Source: Paenibacillus sp. DMB5 (lineage in GTDB: Bacteria; Bacillota; Bacilli; Paenibacillales; Paenibacillaceae). From it: DNA of 49,403 bases. Shown piece after piece: positions 16,068 to 24,115 of this stretch. The position numbers and the translations under genes were made by a program. The stretch covers positions 1 to 49,403 of the forward strand of contig NZ_LRAC01000151.1 of the NCBI RefSeq assembly GCF_001517085.1. Reading direction: 5' to 3'. The notes below the pieces were generated by a model. The model saw nothing but the letters and a program-made list of their open reading frames with translations. It was not told the origin of the DNA and searched no databases. The stretch's first letter is position 1. Each line of letters starts with the position of its first letter.

Positions 16068-16150
16068 CAAAACGTATCTCCAGCGTCATGCCAAAATGAA
16101 ACATTTAAGCCTTCTGTCATCCCGCTGGATGAGGGGAGGTTTCTTTGTTG
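16068..16150 (+). pseudogene. Decayed copy of the gerE 3' end and terminator
   Basis: ATCTCCAGCGTCATGCC... matches gerE ATCTCCAACGTCATGC... at about 24 of 27 positions. After a deletion the match resumes as TTTAAGCCT...GGATGAGGGGAGGTTT, the gerE terminator, at roughly 80 percent identity. The part coding for the GerE C-terminus is missing. It now supplies the likely terminator for the nitroreductase gene. Confidence 0.65.
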
Positions 16151-16156
16151 CTGTAA

Positions 16157-16182
16157 TAAAAAAACCGCCTCTATTTCGGCGG
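16157..16182 (-). terminator. Orphan minus-strand terminator
   Basis: Read on the minus strand, CCGCC-GAAATAGA-GGCGG is followed by TTTTTTT. No minus-strand gene ends nearby. A second, larger inverted repeat (AACCGG/CCGGTT) follows at about 16196-16230. Confidence 0.55.
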
Positions 16183-16265
16183 AAATGCGTAACTTAACCG
16201 GTCCGTCACGCCCTTGCGGTCACGCCGGTTTAATCCGGTAAGCTGTTACAGTTTCAGTGTAGCGT

Positions 16266-16281
16266 ATGAAATGCGTTCCAT
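16266..16281. promoter_or_regulatory. Candidate LacI-family operator
   Basis: ATGAAATG|CGTTCCAT is an imperfect 16-bp palindrome (six of eight pairs match) with a central CG, the usual LacI-family layout. It lies 88 bp upstream of the LacI-type gene, so autoregulation is possible. Confidence 0.35.
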
Positions 16282-16368
16282 AGCAAGCTTTTTACAATAC
16301 AAAATTTCGGGAAGCGGTGTGGTAAAATAAAACCACTAGATGCCTAATTTCAGGAGGAAGCTGCGCTG

Positions 16369-17346
16369 ATGGCCAATATCAAGGAAATTGCCCGGATCGC
16401 GGGCGTTTCTGTAACCACTGTGTCCCGGGTGCTGAACAATCATCCCTATGTGAGCGAGTCCAAGAGATCTGCTGTGCTCCAGACGATAGAGCAGCTGAAC
16501 TATGCGCGGAATATGAATGCGGTGCATCTGAGCACCGGGCGGACGGGGACGGTCGCGGTCATTCTGCCGTATATCAATTTGTTTTATTTCTCGGTGGTAA
16601 TGGACGGGCTGGCCCATGAGGCGCTGCTCGCGCAGTACCGGCTAATCCTCTGCCAGAGCAATTATGCTCCCGATGAGGAGCTGAAGGTACTTGAGATGCT
16701 GCGCAACAAAGAGATTGACGGTGTGGTTATTGTATCTACGGCACTGCAGCCGGAGGTCATTGAAGAGTATATGGAGTATGGACCTGTTGTGACCTGCCAG
16801 GATAACGGGAAGCGGCGGTTTTCGTCAGTTTATATTGAGCATTATGCGGCCTTTCGGCATGGACTCGAATATCTGAAAGACAAGGGCTACCGCAAAATCG
16901 GTTATTGCGAGGGCCGGCAGAACGGCAGCAGCGCATCCATCCGGCAGACGGCGTTTCACGCTTTTTTGGCTGAGCATCAGCTGCCCTTCCGCCAGGAATG
17001 GATGGTGTTCGACTGCATGACAGAGGAGAGCGGGGCGGCGGTTGCCCGTTCGCTGCTTCAGATGGAGGAACGGCCCGAGGTGTTCATTGTTACCGGCGAC
17101 CATGTCGCAGCGGGACTCATTATCGAAGCGCGCAAGCACGGGCTGCGTATTCCGGAGGATATCGCTGTGCTGGGCTTTGACAACCAGCCGATCGGCCGGC
17201 TGCTCGACATCTCCACGATCGACAACCATCTCTACGATATGGGTGCCGCCGCCTTCCGCATCATCCACGAGCAGATTCGCACAGGGAACAGACAGCCTGT
17301 ATACCGCAAGCTGGATTATGAGATTATTGAGCGGGGGACGGTGTAG
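16369..17346 (+). CDS. LacI-family transcriptional regulator
   Basis: This 325-residue protein starts with the classic HTH and hinge (IKEIARIAGVSVTTVSRVLN, then HPYVSESKR) at residues 4-35. A periplasmic-binding-like effector domain follows (TGTVAVILPYINLFYFS, then IDGVVIVS, then YRKIGYCEGRQ) and ends with VLGFDNQPIGRLLDISTIDN. The ribosome binding site is AGGAGGAAGC. No sugar operon is adjacent, so the ligand and targets are unknown. Confidence 0.88.
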   Translation: MANIKEIARIAGVSVTTVSRVLNNHPYVSESKRSAVLQTIEQLNYARNMNAVHLSTGRTGTVAVILPYINLFYFSVVMDGLAHEALLAQYRLILCQSNYAPDEELKVLEMLRNKEIDGVVIVSTALQPEVIEEYMEYGPVVTCQDNGKRRFSSVYIEHYAAFRHGLEYLKDKGYRKIGYCEGRQNGSSASIRQTAFHAFLAEHQLPFRQEWMVFDCMTEESGAAVARSLLQMEERPEVFIVTGDHVAAGLIIEARKHGLRIPEDIAVLGFDNQPIGRLLDISTIDNHLYDMGAAAFRIIHEQIRTGNRQPVYRKLDYEIIERGTV

Positions 17347-17591
17347 GGGGAGGCGGGCCCACCATAAGACTAAAAGGCAAATTAGAAGTAAGATGTCATA
17401 CCAAAGTAGTCATTAAAGACTATGGTAAATATAGCTGAACAGTACTGCGGGAGTATGTATTGTAAGTGTTAAATCAATAATGGCCGGGGAGTTGCATCGT
17501 CATGGCCGGGAATGAAATTCAGCTCAGCAGGCAGCGGCTTTAATACGGACTTGGCGCGTAGGTGCTGGATAAGCCGGATGTTCTTGAACCG
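17347..17591. other. Intergenic region without visible features
   Basis: I see no gene, repeat or clear promoter here. Confidence 0.5.
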
Positions 17592-17634
17592 AAAAGACTG
17601 TCTCACAGGCGCTTTACCCCTGCGGACAGTCTTT
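17592..17634. terminator. Bidirectional intrinsic terminator
   Basis: GAAAAGACTGTC pairs with GACAGTCTTTC around a GC-rich loop. It ends the minus-strand exporter/GNAT operon, whose last stop is at 17645. Confidence 0.8.
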
Positions 17635-17644
17635 CGTGGTAAGA

Positions 17645-18181
17645 TTATGTATTGGCGAAATGAAATCTGCTACAATACTCTTCCAATTTGGCAAAGGAAA
17701 AAGAATAGAAAGACAGGTGTTGATCACCGCTGACGCCTGTGCTCTTGACGGAGCAGGGCCAAGCAGCAAATCGTGCACACAATTTCTCCAGCTGCTCTTG
17801 ATATGCGGGAATCCAGAACTGGACCCTGCTTACCCCGGGGTTGCCAGCCTTCATTTCAGCAAGAAGACCATTCAGCATGAGCATGAACAGCGGCGTGCTG
17901 CGGTATTCTTCCTGTATGAAAGCCACCTCTACATGACAAATATTCCTGTCCTCGTAATCGTTGGCCCCGGTACCGTAGACAAATCCGGCTGCACCCACTA
18001 TACCGTAAGGCTCGTCCTCAAACATCAGAACTGCTCTGCCCATAGAGATCGGACTGCTGAAGAAGCTCAGCTTGGCAGCAAAAGAATAAGGCAGATTCAA
18101 ATCGGCTTGATGTTTGATCAAATACTGGATATAAGCTGTGGTATCCATCTCCAGATTACAGGGGCGGATAAAAAACGGCAT
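17645..18181 (-). CDS. GNAT-like acyltransferase (second of a paralogous pair)
   Basis: This 178-residue protein shows a GNAT-like order: helical YIQYLIKHQADLNLPY at residues 18-33, YGIVGAAGFVYG near 59-70, the strand HVEVAFI followed by EEYRSTPLF where the acyl-CoA pyrophosphate loop should be, then VSRVQFWIPAY. The usual Q/R-x2-G-x-G/A is degenerate. It is clearly related to the protein at 18314-18838. Its ATG shares a base with the stop of the 32-aa peptide gene (TAATG at 18181), so the two are translationally coupled. The substrate is unknown; the neighbouring peptide is the obvious candidate. Confidence 0.65.
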   Translation of the reverse strand: MPFFIRPCNLEMDTTAYIQYLIKHQADLNLPYSFAAKLSFFSSPISMGRAVLMFEDEPYGIVGAAGFVYGTGANDYEDRNICHVEVAFIQEEYRSTPLFMLMLNGLLAEMKAGNPGVSRVQFWIPAYQEQLEKLCARFAAWPCSVKSTGVSGDQHLSFYSFSFAKLEEYCSRFHFANT

Positions 18182-18279
18182 TACTTAACCAGGACTCTGA
18201 GCGAATCATTGACTCTGACAATTTTACCAAAGCCGCTGCCTTTTTTGACCTCTTTTACACTTGGTGGAATAGGTACCAT
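18181..18279 (-). CDS. 32-residue basic peptide encoded between two GNAT genes
   Basis: ATG 18279 follows GAGGAGG with good spacing. The peptide begins MVPIPPSVKEVKK, then GSGFGKIVRV, and ends NDSLRVLVK. It has seven Lys/Arg against one Glu and one Asp, no Cys and no signal peptide. Its stop overlaps the next ATG as TAATG, and it lies 34 bases after the preceding stop, so it sits inside a compact operon with an ABC exporter. I infer a peptide precursor or leaderless bioactive peptide modified by the flanking GNAT-like proteins. It matches no family I can name. Confidence 0.6.
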   Translation of the reverse strand: MVPIPPSVKEVKKGSGFGKIVRVNDSLRVLVK

Positions 18280-18313
18280 GTCTATTTCCTCCTCTTTTCC
18301 ATATATTTCTGCG

Positions 18314-18838
18314 CTATTTCAAATTTAATCTATCAAATTTTTGGAGTCTTGTCCACAAATAATCTATATCTGTACAAAAAATAATTTCTTCGCCTAACAC
18401 GCCTTCTCTGGCATAGCTGGAGGTGTTAAATTTGGTATACAAATTACAGACATACGCATTATCAGCAAAAGCAACCATTCGTATTTCCCGGACCTCCGGA
18501 TGTTCTGTGCGAATGGTGTTCACCAGATACTTCAGCCCCTTCAGAAAAAGCCTTGTCCCGCGGACAGCCTGATCAAATACGGTGAAGTCAAAAAGTACGG
18601 TTTCCTTATCCAGGAAATTATGCTCAGGAGTTCCGTGATAATAAGCACACGCTCCCAGTACACGTCCTTCGTCGTTTGTGATCTGAAGCAGATGACCCTC
18701 TGTAATATAGTTATATAGAAGGGTTACCATATCCATGGTCATGTAGGAAAGGTGCAGATCATGTCTGTGTTCAATCAGAAAAGAACTGACTTTTGCATAA
18801 TCCTCATCGGTGGTGCAGCGTGCACAGGTAGTGGTCAT
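18314..18838 (-). CDS. GNAT-like acyltransferase (first of a paralogous pair)
   Basis: This 174-residue protein is a paralogue of the one at 17645-18181. It has DEDYAKVSSFLIEHRHDL at the start, VLGACAYYHGTPEHNFLD near residue 60, the strand TVLFDFTVF, then QAVRGTRLFLKGLKYLV where the acyl-CoA loop and helix belong, and VREIRMVAFADN later. Its ATG overlaps the exporter stop as ATGA (18835-18838). It may acylate a small molecule, the coupled 32-aa peptide or the exported product; all of these are inference. Confidence 0.65.
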   Translation of the reverse strand: MTTTCARCTTDEDYAKVSSFLIEHRHDLHLSYMTMDMVTLLYNYITEGHLLQITNDEGRVLGACAYYHGTPEHNFLDKETVLFDFTVFDQAVRGTRLFLKGLKYLVNTIRTEHPEVREIRMVAFADNAYVCNLYTKFNTSSYAREGVLGEEIIFCTDIDYLWTRLQKFDRLNLK

Positions 18839-20622
18839 GACCGAATCCCCTTTATAGTCATCTTGAGTTTATATTTGTTGATTCTATGCCTGTTCTGGCG
18901 GAATCCGTGCTGCTTTTCCCATAACTCCCTATAAATCCCGCTTAGCTGGAGCAGTTCGGCATGTGTTCCCGACTCAACAATCTCTCCTTCATGAAACACA
19001 TAAATCTTGTCCGCATTCATGGTGGAAGCGAGCCGGTGGGTAACCGATATAAGGGTCATCTGTCCGCGCAGCTCCAGCAGCAGCCGGCTGATGTCCGCTT
19101 CGGTTGCGGCATCCAGCCCAGAAGTGATTTCGTCCAGCAGCAGCACCTGAGGCCTTCTCAATAAAGCTCTTGCCAGTGCTAGCCGCTGGCGCTGTCCGCC
19201 GGACAGAGGTCCGCCTTCACCGGGGATCCAGGTGTCGTACCCTTCAGGCAAAGCCATAATCGTCTCATGAATCCGGGCTGCACGGGCTGCTTCGTACATG
19301 ATTTCCTCGGAAACGCCGCTGCGGTCCAGCAGCAGATTCTCCCGGATGCTTGCCTGGAAGAGATACGTATTCTGGGTTACCAGTGTCAGTTCCTTGCGCA
19401 GGGAAGCTTCACTGACTTTACGAAGATCTGTCCCGCCAATCCTTACCACACCCTCCTTGGGATCATAAAACCGGGCAAGCAGCCGCAGGGCGGTACTCTT
19501 GCCTGATCCGCTTAGTCCTACCAATGCTACATAACTGCCTGAAGGAACGGACAGGCTGACTTTTTGCAATTCCCCGGATCCTTCTGTATATCCGAACGTC
19601 ACCCCGTCCATTTCCACGCTTAACCCTGAAGAAGGTAATACAACCGGGCGTACGGGCTCTGGAAAATCGGGCTTGAGATCCATAATTTCGCCGATCCGGG
19701 TGAAACTGACTCTAGAATCAATCAGATTAGGAATCAGAAACGACAGATTGCTTACAGCTTGTCCTACACTCATAAACAGGGTGAAAAACGCCATAAAGCC
19801 TCCGATGGTCATTTCGTCGTGAAAGATGAAATATCCGCCTAAGATGATCATAATCCCGTTCAGCATAAGTAAGGATGCCTGCGGCAGCCGCTCCATAAGA
19901 GAATTTATTCTATGTAATCCCGTTCCGGTCAGGAACAGTTCTCCAATATACTGGTCTGCTCTCTTCCCTATATTACCCTGCTGGTGGAGGCTGCGGATGG
20001 TCTGTTGTCCTCTGACCGCTTCATCTATTGCATTGGAGAAGCGTTCCTGCGCTTCTTTATAACTCCTGTTGGCTTTTTCCGCTTGTCCCAGCAGCAGTCT
20101 TGGAGCAATGAACATGAGCAAAGATCCGGCCAAAACGGCAAGTGTAAGCTTCCATTCGATGGAGAATAGAAGAATGATACCAAGCAGCGTACTGCCGACT
20201 TCACGTAATAGCAGAGGACAAGAGATACGGATCACCTGTTCAATCGACGACATGTCTCCAATAAAACGGCTGATTAGATCACCGGTACGGTAGCGCTCAT
20301 AGAAGGGGGAGGATTGTCGCTGCAACTGGACGAATAGTTCAGCCCGCATCCGCCGGATTACCCCGCCGGCCAATCTGCTAAGCGAATAATCCCCGGCCTG
20401 GGCCGCAACGAGACTCAGCAGGCCGCCTGTAAGCAGGATTAAAAGGATCATAAGGAAGACCTGCAAATCTTTTGGGGCAAATGCATCATCCACGAGGTAC
20501 TGCAAGCTCAGTGGAGCAGCCGCTGCATAGACAATTTCGGTGACACTCGTGATCAGAAATACAGCCAACAAAAGACGATGTTCGGCAAATCCCCGGATAA
20601 TCATCTTGACAAAACTGAGCAT
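18835..20622 (-). CDS. ABC exporter, fused membrane and ATPase domains
   Basis: This 595-residue half-transporter of the MsbA/LmrA type has six membrane helices in residues 10-300 and a nucleotide-binding domain with Walker A GLSGSGKS (369-376), signature LSGGQRQR (473-480), Walker B VLLLDE (493-498) and switch His in VTHRLAS. There is no C39 peptidase domain, so it would export without cleaving a leader. The ribosome binding site is GGAGGGG. It is the first gene of a four-gene operon with two GNAT-like proteins and a 32-aa peptide, and is probably its export pump and self-protection. Confidence 0.9.
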   Translation of the reverse strand: MLSFVKMIIRGFAEHRLLLAVFLITSVTEIVYAAAAPLSLQYLVDDAFAPKDLQVFLMILLILLTGGLLSLVAAQAGDYSLSRLAGGVIRRMRAELFVQLQRQSSPFYERYRTGDLISRFIGDMSSIEQVIRISCPLLLREVGSTLLGIILLFSIEWKLTLAVLAGSLLMFIAPRLLLGQAEKANRSYKEAQERFSNAIDEAVRGQQTIRSLHQQGNIGKRADQYIGELFLTGTGLHRINSLMERLPQASLLMLNGIMIILGGYFIFHDEMTIGGFMAFFTLFMSVGQAVSNLSFLIPNLIDSRVSFTRIGEIMDLKPDFPEPVRPVVLPSSGLSVEMDGVTFGYTEGSGELQKVSLSVPSGSYVALVGLSGSGKSTALRLLARFYDPKEGVVRIGGTDLRKVSEASLRKELTLVTQNTYLFQASIRENLLLDRSGVSEEIMYEAARAARIHETIMALPEGYDTWIPGEGGPLSGGQRQRLALARALLRRPQVLLLDEITSGLDAATEADISRLLLELRGQMTLISVTHRLASTMNADKIYVFHEGEIVESGTHAELLQLSGIYRELWEKQHGFRQNRHRINKYKLKMTIKGIRS

Positions 20623-20908
20623 CTAACCCCTCCCATGCCCAATATCGTACAGGATATCCCCGGGGCTGTAAATGGATGGTAGGCAATGTTCACAATCAGA
20701 TACAGGTGGAGTCGGCTGGACAACTTCCGCAACAATTCACCGGCTATGCAGCTGTCATTATTTCAATTTATAAATATACAAAATGAGACAATGGGTGTAA
20801 AATTGCATTACTTACGCTGACAGGGGGAAGCATAGAGGCTTCTCTATGCCCTTATGTGAAAATATGCGCAAGCAAATATAATAGAGAGATTTGGAGGCAG
20901 GAAGATTC
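20623..20908. promoter_or_regulatory. Divergent promoter region between the exporter and the importer
   Basis: A perfect small hairpin GCATAGA-ggcttc-TCTATGC lies at about 20830-20850. A -10 like TATAAT at about 20877-20882 has only a weak -35 (TGTGAA, 16-bp spacer). I see no TPP or SAM riboswitch motif that would reveal the importer substrate. Confidence 0.4.
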
Positions 20909-21913
20909 ATGAAAAGAAAGAACTGGAAACACCTTACGATGCTGTTTACGCTAACCGCTGCGGTGGGCATGGTTGCGGCGGGCTGCGGCAATAACAATAC
21001 AGCAAGCGGCAGCAATGCCGGGAATTCGGGCGGAGCTGCACAAACAGCGGCACCGGCGGAAGCGGCGGTCGTAACACTGGGCCTGCTGCCTTCGATCGAC
21101 GCTATTCCGTTCATCATCGCGCATGAGCAGGGCTTCGATAAAGAGCATAACGTTAATCTGGATATCCAGACCTTCAAAAGCGCCAAGGACCGCGATGTGG
21201 CGTTCCAGGCCGGCAAGGTAGATGGCATCAGCGCCGATCTGGTGGCGATTTCCATCTATAACGAAGCAGGACTGGATGTAAAAATCACCAGCACCACTAC
21301 CGGTGAATTTGACCTGCTGACCGGTAATGACGACATCAAGGATGTGAAGGATCTGAAGGGCAAAACCGTTATTTTGTCCAAGAACACCTCCACTCAATAT
21401 ACGGTAGCGATGATGCTGAAGCAGGCGGGACTGACTGAAGCCGATATTACGGTCAGCGAAGTGCCGCAGATTCCGACCCGGCTTGAGCTGCTGAAGAACC
21501 AGAAGGCTGATGCAGCTGTACTGCCTGAGCCGTTTGTAACGATGGGCGAGTCCTCCGGCCTGCGTGTGTTGAGCTCCACTCACTCTGCTGGCGTGAACCC
21601 GTTCGTGTTCGCTTTTCCGCAAAGTGTAATTGATGCCAAACCGCAAGCCATCCGCGACATGTATGCCGCTTATGATGATGCTGTTGCTTATATGAAATCC
21701 CACGATCAATCGGAATATATCGATCTTATTATTAAAGAAGTGGGTTACCCGGAGACATTGAAGGATCAGATCACAGTGCCTGCTTATGAGCCGGCTGTTC
21801 AAGTGGACGTGAAGGAAGTAGAGGCGGCTTTTGCCTGGGCGCGGGAGACAGGCCTGTTGACTAAAGATATTGCCCCTGAAGATGTGATCTCCGATGTCCA
21901 GTTTGGAAAATAA
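20909..21913 (+). CDS. NitT/TauT-family ABC substrate-binding lipoprotein
   Basis: At 335 residues it has a signal peptide ending in VAAGC (lipobox) and a small-residue linker. The NMT1/SsuA-like fold follows, with LGLLPSIDAIPFIIAHEQGF, DVKDLKGKTVILSKNTSTQY (in pieces), and ADAAVLPEPFV. This binding-protein class serves nitrate, sulfonates, taurine, bicarbonate or thiamine precursors, and the sequence does not settle which. ATG 20909 is better placed than the in-frame TTG 20891. It ends inside the start of the ATPase gene, forming a binding protein-ATPase-permease operon. Confidence 0.85.
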   Translation: MKRKNWKHLTMLFTLTAAVGMVAAGCGNNNTASGSNAGNSGGAAQTAAPAEAAVVTLGLLPSIDAIPFIIAHEQGFDKEHNVNLDIQTFKSAKDRDVAFQAGKVDGISADLVAISIYNEAGLDVKITSTTTGEFDLLTGNDDIKDVKDLKGKTVILSKNTSTQYTVAMMLKQAGLTEADITVSEVPQIPTRLELLKNQKADAAVLPEPFVTMGESSGLRVLSSTHSAGVNPFVFAFPQSVIDAKPQAIRDMYAAYDDAVAYMKSHDQSEYIDLIIKEVGYPETLKDQITVPAYEPAVQVDVKEVEAAFAWARETGLLTKDIAPEDVISDVQFGK

Positions 21914-22676
21914 CGGACTCTGCATCCGGGAACTGCAGGTCGAGTACAAGGGAGGCCAGGTGGCGCTCGGAAAGGTTAATCTGACGCTGCCCGAGCACGG
22001 CATCTATACGATTATCGGGCCTTCCGGCAGCGGTAAATCTACGCTCCTGCGAGCGGTTGCCGGCCTTCTGCCGGGCTACAGCGGAGAGCTGCTGTACAAC
22101 GGCAAGTCCGTGCACGACAAGGATACGCTGGTCGGGCTTGTCCCGCAGAACTACGGCCTTCTGCCATGGAAGACGGTCCGGGACAACATCCGGATTGCCA
22201 TGAAGATCACCGGAACTGCTGCAGCAGACAAGGCAGACCGGGAGACGCGGATCACCCGCTGGCTTGAGGCGATGGGAATCGCCGGGCTGGAGGGCCGCTA
22301 TCCCCTGTCGCTTAGCGGCGGGCAGCAGCAGCGGGTGGCGATCGCACGGGCCTTTGCGATTTTGCCGCAAATTATGCTGCTGGATGAGCCGTTCTCGGCG
22401 CTGGATGCCGTGACGCGAGAGGCGTTGCAGCAGATTTTTCTGGATAACTGGCTGGCTCATCCGGCGACGGCGCTGTTTGTTACCCATGATGTGGACGAGG
22501 CGATCCTGCTGGGACAGAAGATTGTTATCCTCCCTGCGGGTACAGGGAAGCGGACGGAGCTTGAGGTGCTCGATAACGCTGCTGTGTTCGGGATGAAGCA
22601 TGAAGAGAAGCGGGACAGCAACGAGTTTTTTGAGCAGACAAAAGTGATCAGAAAGGTAATGCAGGAGAAATGGTGA
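21894..22676 (+). CDS. NitT/TauT-family ABC importer ATPase
   Basis: This 260-residue nucleotide-binding subunit has Walker A GPSGSGKST near residue 43, the Q-loop in LVPQNYGLLPWKTV, signature LSGGQQQR near 142, Walker B IMLLDEPFSALD and the switch His in FVTHDVDEA. LLPWKTV after the Q-loop is characteristic of the nitrate/sulfonate/taurine group. It overlaps the binding-protein gene by 20 bp and the permease gene by 7 bp, indicating tight coupling. Confidence 0.9.
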   Translation: MSSLENNGLCIRELQVEYKGGQVALGKVNLTLPEHGIYTIIGPSGSGKSTLLRAVAGLLPGYSGELLYNGKSVHDKDTLVGLVPQNYGLLPWKTVRDNIRIAMKITGTAAADKADRETRITRWLEAMGIAGLEGRYPLSLSGGQQQRVAIARAFAILPQIMLLDEPFSALDAVTREALQQIFLDNWLAHPATALFVTHDVDEAILLGQKIVILPAGTGKRTELEVLDNAAVFGMKHEEKRDSNEFFEQTKVIRKVMQEKW

Positions 22677-23422
22677 TGAACAAGCGGATTAACCACGTGC
22701 TGCGGCTGTTGTTTGTTTTTGCAGGCATGAATCTGGTCTGGTATATCGTCTATCTGCTGATGAACCATCCAATTCTGCCGTCACCCGGCTCCGTGTATAA
22801 GGCGATGTTTCAGTTGGACGGCCATGAGGTGCTGCTGAATGTCGGGTACAGCCTGCTGCGGATTTTTGAGGGTGTGCTGCTGGCGCTTCTGACCGGCCTG
22901 ATGATCGGACTGTTAATGGGGCGCTCGCCGCTCTGGAACAAGCTGCTCGATCCGGTCGTCTATCTGACCTATCCGATTCCGAAGATTGCCCTGCTGCCGG
23001 TAGTGATGCTGTTCTTCGGTCTGGGCGAAACCTCCAAGGTGCTGATGATTATGCTGATCCTGCTGTTCCAGATTATCATCTCCGTGCGCGACGGGATCAA
23101 GGCAATCCCCGAGACTACATATGATGTGCTGACCAGCATCGGCGCAAGCTCTGTGCAGAAATTCTGGAATGTGACGCTACCCGGTGCGCTGTCGGTCATC
23201 CTCAGCACGATCCGGGTGTCGCTCGGCACCGCGATTTCCGTGCTGTTCTTCACCGAAATTTACGGTACAGAGCACGGCATGGGCTTCTTCATTATGGATG
23301 CCTGGCTGCGGCTCGATTATCCGGAGATGTACGCGGGCATCATGCTGTTCAGCCTAGTGGGCTTTGTGCTGTTCCTGCTGGTGGATCTGCTGGATTACAG
23401 GTTCATGAGATGGCGGCGGTAA
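22670..23422 (+). CDS. NitT/TauT-family ABC importer permease
   Basis: This 250-residue membrane protein has about six hydrophobic segments. The EAA loop appears as DGIKAIPETTYDVLTSIGASSVQKFWNVTLPGAL (in pieces, about residues 143-175), and YPIPKIALLPVVMLFFGLG is typical of SsuC/TauC-like permeases. It completes the importer with the two upstream genes and is followed by a clear terminator. Confidence 0.9.
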   Translation: MVMNKRINHVLRLLFVFAGMNLVWYIVYLLMNHPILPSPGSVYKAMFQLDGHEVLLNVGYSLLRIFEGVLLALLTGLMIGLLMGRSPLWNKLLDPVVYLTYPIPKIALLPVVMLFFGLGETSKVLMIMLILLFQIIISVRDGIKAIPETTYDVLTSIGASSVQKFWNVTLPGALSVILSTIRVSLGTAISVLFFTEIYGTEHGMGFFIMDAWLRLDYPEMYAGIMLFSLVGFVLFLLVDLLDYRFMRWRR

Positions 23423-23437
23423 AAGTAAATGTGATAT

Positions 23438-23467
23438 TAGGCGGCCCGGTGAGTGGCCGCCTTTTTG
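23438..23467 (+). terminator. Importer operon terminator
   Basis: AGGCGGCC-CGGTGAGT-GGCCGCCT followed by TTTTT, just downstream of the permease stop. Confidence 0.9.
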
Positions 23468-23504
23468 AGTTGTGGGCGTTAGAAAAAAACAGGTACCGCT
23501 TCAG

Positions 23505-23651
23505 GTGGCCGGATGAGCCGAAATGAAGGGCAAAAATGCCCTTGATTCCGGCGAAAGTGGCCGGATGTGCGAAATGAAGAGCAAAAATGCCCTTGATTCC
23601 GGCGAAAGTGGCCGGATGTGCGAAATGAAGAACAAAAATGCCCCTGATTCC
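23505..23651 (+). repeat. 51/52-bp tandem repeat, about 3 copies
   Basis: Units start at 23505, 23557 and 23608 with GTGGCCGGATG, then GCGAAATGAAG, a GGGCAAAAATGCCC hairpin and TTGATTCCGGCG. The third unit is cut short near 23651. One related copy lies at 9714-9770. There is no open frame of note. Confidence 0.8.
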
Positions 23652-23908
23652 TCGAGGAGCCGCGGAATGGAAGAAATGTAATTACCAGACTGAGTATAAT
23701 CCGCGCATCATTTTGGGAGTGTAAGGCACTTCAACCTGTGATGTTGTTCATCTTTGGCAAATGCACAGGAACCGGGTCGGCTTATGTTTGCTCCTGAAAT
23801 TTCCTGTCATAAATAAAATATGGAAAAGTTATGTATTTGTATTTATAATTTAGGAGAGTAGCAGCTGGCTAAAATAGTAAAAAGTAAGCGTTTGCTGATA
23901 CTATTGCG
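23652..23908. other. Intergenic region upstream of the YcdB/SLH gene
   Basis: I see no gene. An AT-rich stretch around 23800-23880 probably contains the promoter of the large secreted protein, but no motif pair is convincing. Confidence 0.4.
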
Positions 23909-24100
23909 CCTATGCTTCCGAAGCAAGTTTTGTACGAAGAATGCTCAGGAAGCCTATGCTAACAAAACTTAGGCCTATGCTTCCGAAGCAAGTTTTGTAC
24001 GAAGAATGCTCAGGAAGTCTATGCTAACAAAACTTAGGCCTATGCTTCCGAAGCAAGTTTTGTATGAGGAATGCTCAGGAAGTCTATGCTAACAAAACTT
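23909..24100 (+). repeat. 65-bp structured tandem repeat directly before a ribosome binding site, 3 copies
   Basis: Units begin at 23909, 23974 and 24039 (exact 65-bp period) with CCTATGCTTCCGAAGC. Each contains AAGTTTTGT and, about 30 bases later, its inverse ACAAAACTT, plus an inner GCTTC/GAAGC palindrome. The last unit runs straight into TTAGGAGGAG, the ribosome binding site of the gene at 24116. A diverged version stands in the same place before nifB. Confidence 0.8.
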
Positions 24101-24115
24101 TTAGGAGGAGATATT

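Noticed and set aside
17645..18838. Frameshifted single GNAT gene instead of two
   Set aside because: Each protein has a complete GNAT-like order, its own start and coupling site, and the two align with each other over their full length.
20690..20908. TPP riboswitch before the NitT/TauT importer (to argue for thiamine-precursor uptake)
   Set aside because: The conserved CTGAGA and ACCTGATCTGG blocks are absent.
23505..24100. CRISPR array
   Set aside because: The repeats are directly adjacent with no unique spacers, have 51-65 bp periods, and no cas genes are present.
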